From the IMG/VR virus record IMGVR_UViG_3300031977_002582, positions 1 through 23,902 of that record: DNA of 23,902 nt; one strand, 5' to 3'. How positions within the stretch are numbered: the stretch's first letter is position 1; each line of letters starts with the position of its first letter. The notes beneath the pieces were generated by a model. That model did no database searches and was not told the DNA's origin. It was given only the letters and a program-made list of their open reading frames with translations. The position numbers were made by a program, and so were the translations under genes. This document shows, piece by piece, positions 16,903 through 21,987 of the stretch. The DNA comes from a virus.

Positions 16903-17364
16903 CTAAATGTCAATCGGAGTTTGATCAGTGATATTGTCTACTGATTCGATAACAACAGCACCAGATTCAACTTTCGCAATCTCAATTTGAAGATCTAATT
17001 CCTCTTGGAGATCAGATAACCATGTTTCTCCGACTACTTCTGAATCCACTAATCCCGACAATGAGACACCGAGTCCTAAGACTCCGTAGGTGTTGATTGA
17101 ATCTATTGCAATTTCAGCGTCCTGCGGTCCAGTGACAATTACTGTTGTGTCATAGAAGTCATTGTAGATCTCAGACTGAGTAAGTGCCTCGACAGTAGCA
17201 AGATCAGGATAGACAGGAGCTCCAGTTTGAGGAGCAGCTAGTGCTCCGGAATCTAGTCCGACATGACCGAAACCGTCAGAATCTGTTGCTTCGTATGCCG
17301 CAGAGATCCCTTCATACACACCTCCGACTTCTTGCGTCACAACTTCGGTGAATCTAATTTTCAT
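16903..17364 (-). CDS. Unrecognised acidic protein (153 aa) after the hub lysozyme
   Basis: This 153-residue protein is strongly acidic, with few Lys or Arg. It shows a beta-rich N-terminus (MKIRFTEVVTQEVGGVYEGI) and a later TYGVLGLGVSLSGLVDSE segment that leads into a helical stretch WLSDLQEELDLQIEIAK. There is no signal peptide, membrane helix or Cys. It overlaps the gp5-like gene by four bases (ATGA) and ends 9 bases before the 305-aa gene. I do not recognise the family. Given its place it may be a small structural or chaperone-like component of the hub, but there is no direct evidence. Confidence 0.82.
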   Translation of the reverse strand: MKIRFTEVVTQEVGGVYEGISAAYEATDSDGFGHVGLDSGALAAPQTGAPVYPDLATVEALTQSEIYNDFYDTTVIVTGPQDAEIAIDSINTYGVLGLGVSLSGLVDSEVVGETWLSDLQEELDLQIEIAKVESGAVVIESVDNITDQTPIDI

Positions 17365-18281
17365 AGTGCTCCACCTCCATTAAATAACCCATTTGCTTTA
17401 TCACCAGCAGCATGCTCATCAAATCTGAGATTAGAGTCAATGTAGTATTTTTGAAGAATAGCAATCATACCTGTCTTGATAGGAATACCGTCTAGTTTCT
17501 CACCATACTCTGTGCCTTCGATCTCTTGAGCACGGAGTATCTTACCATATGCTGTCCTATGAGTAGTATGTAGTTCATGCATAACAAACATTAATTGCAC
17601 GTCACCACTGAACGGAGTTTTCTTTGGTAGAATCCTTTGCGAGTATTTCACGAATCGTTGATATCTTCCACCTTTCCATCCACCGATGCCAAAACCATTT
17701 CCTTTCTGTGAAGGTTTCAGTCCACTGATCTCCTGCAATACTGCTACCATAGCAGATGCCTGTTTAGCATTTAGTCCATTGTCGATGAAGAAGTCTTTTG
17801 CTTCTCCTGCACTAATAGTCTTTTTATCGTCAGCACCACTAAACTCTTGAGTTTCCCATCCTGTTAGTTTGGGATCTTCTCCCTCAAAGTTTGATTGTCG
17901 ATAGTCAAGTGCAAATGGATTAGTAGAGATATCATCTCGATTTTCTGACTGAACTGATGTTGGATATTCTGTATGCGGAAGTGAACCCAACACAAGAGGC
18001 AACTGTGAGTTTTTACCATCAAGGAAGATTCCGAATACCAGAGCACCTGCTAGAACGTGCACACCTGTCCCGTATCCAGACACACCGAATGAGGAAGAGT
18101 TGACCATGACCTGTGCCCATGGTAGGTCTCTCTGTGGGATATCTTTAGTCGACTCACTGTGGATACCGAATATGCGAATCTGGACCCTACCCTCAAAACC
18201 AGGAGGAGGATTCGCATTGATGACATTAGCAATAAACCATCTCGTGTTGTCACCGTAGTATTCTGAAAGTATGGTCTTCAC
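17361..18281 (-). CDS. gp5: Baseplate hub protein gp5: OB fold plus phage-tail-lysozyme domain, without needle
   Basis: Residues about 14-105 match the OB-fold domain of T4 gp5 and VgrG: FEGRVQIRIFGIHSE (29-43), IPQRDLPWAQVM (48-59), GYGTGVHVLAGALVFGIFLD (69-88), then QLPLVLGSLPH. Residues about 155-295 resemble the phage tail lysozyme (Phage_lysozyme2) family, with GLNAKQASAMVAVLQEISGL (169-188), GFGIGGWKGGRYQRF (196-210) and QLMFVMHEL (229-237). The family's ESGL motif is ISGL here: the Glu is one residue earlier (E184) and I185 takes its place. The protein stops at 306 aa; T4 gp5 (575 aa) continues into a beta-helix, which here is in a separate gene. The GTG start overlaps the hub gene stop (GTGA) with GAGGAAGG upstream; no nearby ATG would keep the OB fold. 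Partner expected: the gp27-like hub encoded just upstream. Confidence 0.9.
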   Translation of the reverse strand: MKTILSEYYGDNTRWFIANVINANPPPGFEGRVQIRIFGIHSESTKDIPQRDLPWAQVMVNSSSFGVSGYGTGVHVLAGALVFGIFLDGKNSQLPLVLGSLPHTEYPTSVQSENRDDISTNPFALDYRQSNFEGEDPKLTGWETQEFSGADDKKTISAGEAKDFFIDNGLNAKQASAMVAVLQEISGLKPSQKGNGFGIGGWKGGRYQRFVKYSQRILPKKTPFSGDVQLMFVMHELHTTHRTAYGKILRAQEIEGTEYGEKLDGIPIKTGMIAILQKYYIDSNLRFDEHAAGDKANGLFNGGGAL

Positions 18282-19705
18282 GGAGAACCTTCCTCATCAT
18301 CAAATATCTTAGCAATAGTCGCAACCACTTCGTGCTTTCCGTTTGAAAGATAATCTCTTCGAAGGTCTAATACAATGTAGTGCCCAGTCCTTCGTTCTTC
18401 GAGAGCACCTTCTAACGAGGGATCGTCCTCAATTTTCGTACTGTGCCAGAGAACAAAGATAGGATCACCGCAACTCAGTTCTTCCTTCGTAAAATTGTAT
18501 CCAGAAACAATGACATCCATTGCATTACGATACAGTGCTGAGATTATTGTACCCTTTCTCATTTTGTTGAGTAGCATACTAGGGTCTACCACATCGTGAT
18601 ATCCAGCAGCATAACCATATGTACCATAAGAAGTGATAGTATTGATGTATCTTGCGTCGAACTCAGCAGGTTCTTTTGTCTGTTTCTGAACAGTCAGTTT
18701 ATCTCCTGGGTCATATACAGTGCCCATAGTTCCTGCTCCACCCATTGCTTCCAGCAACTCACCCAAGTTGTGATGCCTTAACATCCTTTGATTTGAATAT
18801 GGGTCGAGATTAGAAATCTGTGCTCCTGTCACACCTTGGTTGATCATTTGCAGAGAGTTTTCTACTCCGTCGGATTTGTATGCATTAATCGTAGATTTGT
18901 TTGCTTTGTATGTAGATCCCTGATTCACCGCAGACTGAGATTGAACGAAAGAATACTTGGCATTTTGCGGACTCTTTCCCTTAAAAGTAACTGCGTCAGG
19001 TCTTGTCTTGGTCATGATCTGTTTAATCATGGTCGGAAAGTGACCGAACCGAACTGTCCCTTGATGATTCTTTTGATCCCACACTGAACACCAGCAAAAC
19101 ATTGGTCCTCCGTAGAGTCCCGTTGCCCTTTCCATCAACCAACTAGTGGCATCGAGAGGGCTGATGTATGGTAGAATGAGTTTGACTGGACCTTGTGCTG
19201 AAGGTTCTCCTGGCCAGTAATCATCCTTTTTCTCTACCTTTACGTCAAGGTAGTCGTCCAACACTTTTTCTGCTATGTCTTCTAACTGATCATAGTAGGA
19301 ACGACTAACCTTCACCAATGCGTCTCGATATGCGTGGGAAGAGATACAGTTAATAGTAAAACCAGTTGTCTTGTTATTGATCTTTTGTTGTCTTACAATA
19401 GAAACAGCACGGAGTTCTAACTCGAATTCGTTTGGGACGTGTTCCTCATCAGATCCCATGATTTTCAGTTTGACCTTTTCTGTGCCCTGAAACTGAATTT
19501 CTTCGTTCAAAAGACCTAAGTCATCGATCAGTGTGATGTTCACCGTGATGTATGGTTTAAACAGAGACTCAAAGATAGCAACTTCTCCGATAAAATTTAT
19601 GAGGTCTCTTTCCTTAATGCCTCGTTCAGCAGTAAGTGAACACTCTAAAATTTTGTATTCAGAAGTTGCTTGTTTGACGTCGCCTTGTCGTCCGTATGAT
19701 GACAC
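18278..19705 (-). CDS. gp27: Baseplate hub protein, gp27-like (475 aa)
   Basis: The hub trimer at the centre of the baseplate joins the tail tube to the gp5 spike. The N-terminal region (about 15-120: YKILECSLTAE, FESLFKPYITVNITLIDDLG, VKLKIMG) looks like the first tube-like beta domain of gp27/VgrG proteins. The middle (LPYISPLDATSWLMERATGL, about 178-197, then FCWCSVWD) parallels the T4 'STFENYLSYVREVA...FVFVWQD' segment. The C-terminus (GDPIFVLW..., GHYIVLDLRRDYLSNGKHEV) parallels T4 'PGVKIIFND...FYVDEVIHELSNN'. It is longer than T4 gp27 (391 aa), mostly through a 240-390 insertion. The start is GTG, two bases after the gp53 stop, with an AGGGA site upstream. The next gene is its partner gp5, coupled by GTGA. 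Identification is by segment matching and synteny. Confidence 0.85.
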   Translation of the reverse strand: MSSYGRQGDVKQATSEYKILECSLTAERGIKERDLINFIGEVAIFESLFKPYITVNITLIDDLGLLNEEIQFQGTEKVKLKIMGSDEEHVPNEFELELRAVSIVRQQKINNKTTGFTINCISSHAYRDALVKVSRSYYDQLEDIAEKVLDDYLDVKVEKKDDYWPGEPSAQGPVKLILPYISPLDATSWLMERATGLYGGPMFCWCSVWDQKNHQGTVRFGHFPTMIKQIMTKTRPDAVTFKGKSPQNAKYSFVQSQSAVNQGSTYKANKSTINAYKSDGVENSLQMINQGVTGAQISNLDPYSNQRMLRHHNLGELLEAMGGAGTMGTVYDPGDKLTVQKQTKEPAEFDARYINTITSYGTYGYAAGYHDVVDPSMLLNKMRKGTIISALYRNAMDVIVSGYNFTKEELSCGDPIFVLWHSTKIEDDPSLEGALEERRTGHYIVLDLRRDYLSNGKHEVVATIAKIFDDEEGSP

Positions 19706-19707
19706 AA

Positions 19708-20700
19708 TTATCCCTGCTTCAATAAGTTATTAAATTCTCTAACGATAAATCGAATAGAGTCTTTCTTGATGACAGAAATGGTTTTCTGATCTCTATTAAG
19801 TTCAACAAGTCTCTGATAGTTAGAGACAGAATTAATTGTATTGATGTCTGAACTGACAGTTACCCATGGTCCTGGTCCACCAGCAGAATCATCTTCATAA
19901 CCACCTGCTTCTGACATTTCGATCGGAACGTCTTTAAAGTGAATCAGGGGGTAAGGGGCATGCTTGCTCCATTTTGGATAGATCCAATTTCCCTCATAAT
20001 CCTGATAGTGATGAGGAGCATCAAACTCATCTATCACCTTTGCTCTGTTTCTTTTATCTCGAGCAATTTCCATTTCAGCATATCGTTTTTGCGGTATGTA
20101 TTTCGGATCATTCAAAACAATCGCGGCATCAACTTCATCTATCACTTCTACAACCTGCTCTGCTCCGCGCACTCCCTTAGCATCTGTCGTTATCGTTCCC
20201 ATTCTTGGATCAACAGATAAGATCTTGCCAGCAGTGTATGAGTTTTGGAACCAGACATAATTGCCAGGAACAAAGAATGTAGATTGCGCGAGAGGTTTTT
20301 GATCACCTTCTGCTAACCAGAGTATTTTAGGTTTATCACCGTCATCAAATAGTCTCGGTGCTTTATCCTGTGTGACACCATAAGTCTGTATGACAGTGTT
20401 GGGATAATATTCCTGTGCTTTCGGCCAGACATCAGCGTCACGAATCGGCCATCCGTTTGTTCTGAGGTGGTCGTTTAGGAGAAAGAATGTCCAGTAATAG
20501 TTTGGTGTCTCATACAATCTGTATGATAATTGGTCTGGTCTTTCTCCATTCTGAATTTCGATATTAATATAATAAACTTCATACTTGCGTACTTGCTCGA
20601 GAATATCGACTGCGGTTCCGATATGCTGAAACTGAGTGAGTGTCTTCTCGTTTCCAAATCTATAATCTACTACTGGGAAATTTTCGAAATAATTAGACAT
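19708..20700 (-). CDS. gp53: Baseplate wedge protein gp53
   Basis: This is a homologue of T4 gp53 (196 aa), the last wedge protein to join, which links wedges to the hub. The diagnostic block is at about residues 40-86: YEVYYINIEIQNGERPDQLS, then YRLYETPNYYWTFFLLNDHL and RTNGWPI. At 330 aa it is much longer than the T4 protein. The extension (about 130-330) includes STFFVPGNYVWFQN followed by a beta-rich region, and a Gly/Pro-rich stretch (YEDDSAGGPGPWVTV). The ATG at 20700 is preferred: it lies one base after the gp48 TAA, next to GGATGGTAAT, and gives the expected short MSNYF start. An upstream in-frame TTG at 20712 would add only four residues and lie inside gp48. Confidence 0.93.
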   Translation of the reverse strand: MSNYFENFPVVDYRFGNEKTLTQFQHIGTAVDILEQVRKYEVYYINIEIQNGERPDQLSYRLYETPNYYWTFFLLNDHLRTNGWPIRDADVWPKAQEYYPNTVIQTYGVTQDKAPRLFDDGDKPKILWLAEGDQKPLAQSTFFVPGNYVWFQNSYTAGKILSVDPRMGTITTDAKGVRGAEQVVEVIDEVDAAIVLNDPKYIPQKRYAEMEIARDKRNRAKVIDEFDAPHHYQDYEGNWIYPKWSKHAPYPLIHFKDVPIEMSEAGGYEDDSAGGPGPWVTVSSDINTINSVSNYQRLVELNRDQKTISVIKKDSIRFIVREFNNLLKQG

Positions 20701-20701
20701 A

Positions 20702-21436
20702 TTACCATCCAAGCGCGATGTCTCTCTGCAAGAGAGTCTTCTCTTCAGTGAAACTTAATTGAAGGTCTGTCTCAGCAAACCAATGATTTCTATTTTGCTT
20801 TGCTAATACTCCTCCTCCGTACGACACGTTTGCCGCAGTGAGATACATGAAATGAAAAAACGGAGGAACGATTGTTTGCGCATCGGCACCCAGAAACATC
20901 TCGATCTTAAACTTATCTGGAAAACGATAGAAAATGTTTGGACCTTCTCCGTCCTTTTCCGGATACATATGAGTTCTAAACTTTTTGATAATATCTTTGA
21001 TAATATCTGGTTCATCAGAACTGAGCGGTATGAACTTGAAGGTGAAACCGATTGACCTAAGATTAGGTTGCTTAAACATAGATCGGGTATCGGGGTTAGG
21101 TGCTTTACCACTAGCAAGTCGTTTAGCATTACTACCAATTTTAGTGACAATATCTGATGCTAATTGATCTAACTTAGCAGCTGTTGTGTCATCAGGGTTA
21201 TATCTTTCACCATACAGTTTGGCAAGTTCTTCCAAGTTGCCCGTTGCTGCTGCTTCGATAATCTGCCCTGTCATCCCCTGATCAAAGTTTTCGTATGTGA
21301 TATTATCATTGAAGGTAACTGTCGGGGGTAAAGGAAGTTCAATATCTTCTCCCGCGTATCCACCATTATGCTTGACAGGGGTGAACCGAATGAATCCTGG
21401 TCTACGACTGTCGTCCTTTGGAAACTTTATGGTCAT
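20702..21436 (-). CDS. gp48: Baseplate tail-tube cap protein gp48
   Basis: gp48-type proteins sit on the baseplate hub and start tail-tube polymerisation; they are related to the tube protein. The recognisable part is residues about 117-160, DTRSMFKQPNLRSIGFTFKF then IPLSSDEPDIIKDIIKKFRT, which matches the tube-cap pattern 'F.F.P....EA..I..I...FK...YP'. It is followed by a C-terminal beta domain (VSYGGGVLAKQNRNHWFAETD). Length is 244 aa against 364 in T4. The position next to the tape-measure gene and before hub genes fits, since in T4 genes 29 and 48 are adjacent. The ATG at 21436 is chosen; an in-frame GTG at 21445 would add three residues and cannot be excluded, as neither has a clear Shine-Dalgarno. 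The related initiator gp54 is the main alternative. Confidence 0.83.
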   Translation of the reverse strand: MTIKFPKDDSRRPGFIRFTPVKHNGGYAGEDIELPLPPTVTFNDNITYENFDQGMTGQIIEAAATGNLEELAKLYGERYNPDDTTAAKLDQLASDIVTKIGSNAKRLASGKAPNPDTRSMFKQPNLRSIGFTFKFIPLSSDEPDIIKDIIKKFRTHMYPEKDGEGPNIFYRFPDKFKIEMFLGADAQTIVPPFFHFMYLTAANVSYGGGVLAKQNRNHWFAETDLQLSFTEEKTLLQRDIALGW

Positions 21437-21467
21437 CGTTATCACTAAATAGTTAAAATAGTCATTC

Positions 21468-21477
21468 CTATTTATAC
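21468..21477 (-). promoter_or_regulatory. T4-type late promoter -10 element (GTATAAATAG)
   Basis: The minus strand reads GTATAAATAG, with the late octamer TATAAATA, 32 bases upstream of the gp48 ATG. It is placed to drive the hub operon gp48 to spike. It is the same 10-mer as at 7897 and 12393. It also lies only 3 bases before the ATG of gp4 on the opposite strand, so the divergent region between gp4 and gp48 is just 44 bases. Confidence 0.85.
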
Positions 21478-21480
21478 ACT

Positions 21481-21987
21481 ATGGCAAAGACTTATCAGGG
21501 GAAATACAGGGTCAAATATCCCAAAATGTACAAGGGAGACGTGAACACTGTAGAATATCGAAGTCACTGGGAGAAACAGTGCTTCATCTTCTTAGACGGT
21601 AACAGTCAAGTCGAGTGGTGGGCAAGTGAAGAGTTTGTTGTTCCTTACTACTATGACGTCGACAAGAAGATGCATCGATACTTTGTAGACCTATCCATCA
21701 AATGGAAGAATGGTAAGTTGATGCTGGTCGAAGTCAAACCCAAGAAACAGACAGTTCCTCCCAAAGTCAAAACACCAAAGTCCAAACGGTCTCTGAATGA
21801 GGCATACACTTGGATCATGAACTGCAACAAGTGGGAAGCAGCAGATAAGATCGCAAAGGACAATGGATGGGAGTTTGTTATCTGGACTGAAGATGAACTC
21901 AAGAGGTTTGGTATCCTCAAAGAGCAACCAGGAAAGATAAAGAAACTAAAACCTATGCGACCCTATCGCAAGAAAAAGTCTACCTAG
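21481..21987 (+). CDS. gp4: Head completion protein gp4 (PD-(D/E)XK nuclease-like)
   Basis: This is the only plus-strand gene. It matches T4 gp4 (150 aa), needed to finish the packaged head before tail joining. YRSHWEKQ (26-33), WASEEFVVPYY (47-57) and HRYFVDLSIKW (65-75) follow the T4 pattern 'YRS.WE...W.SE...IPY...D...HRYF.D'. Together with LVEVKPKK (82-89) they supply E31, D70, E84 and K86, a plausible PD-(D/E)XK active site like TnsA-type endonucleases. The C-terminus is very basic (KKLKPMRPYRKKKST), which fits DNA binding. It is divergent from gp48 and convergent with the tape-measure gene, whose stop it overlaps by 8 bases. No clear Shine-Dalgarno and no perfect plus-strand late promoter are seen. 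Confidence 0.93.
   Translation: MAKTYQGKYRVKYPKMYKGDVNTVEYRSHWEKQCFIFLDGNSQVEWWASEEFVVPYYYDVDKKMHRYFVDLSIKWKNGKLMLVEVKPKKQTVPPKVKTPKSKRSLNEAYTWIMNCNKWEAADKIAKDNGWEFVIWTEDELKRFGILKEQPGKIKKLKPMRPYRKKKST

Noticed and set aside
17361-18281. gp5 truncated by a frameshift that removed the needle
   Set aside because: The gene ends cleanly, its stop overlaps the next start in the normal coupled way, and no beta-helix repeats appear in any frame just downstream. The needle is a complete separate gene elsewhere.
20701-20712. TTG start for gp53 at 20712
   Set aside because: It adds four residues inside the gp48 end. The ATG at 20700 follows the gp48 stop by one base and gives the usual short start.
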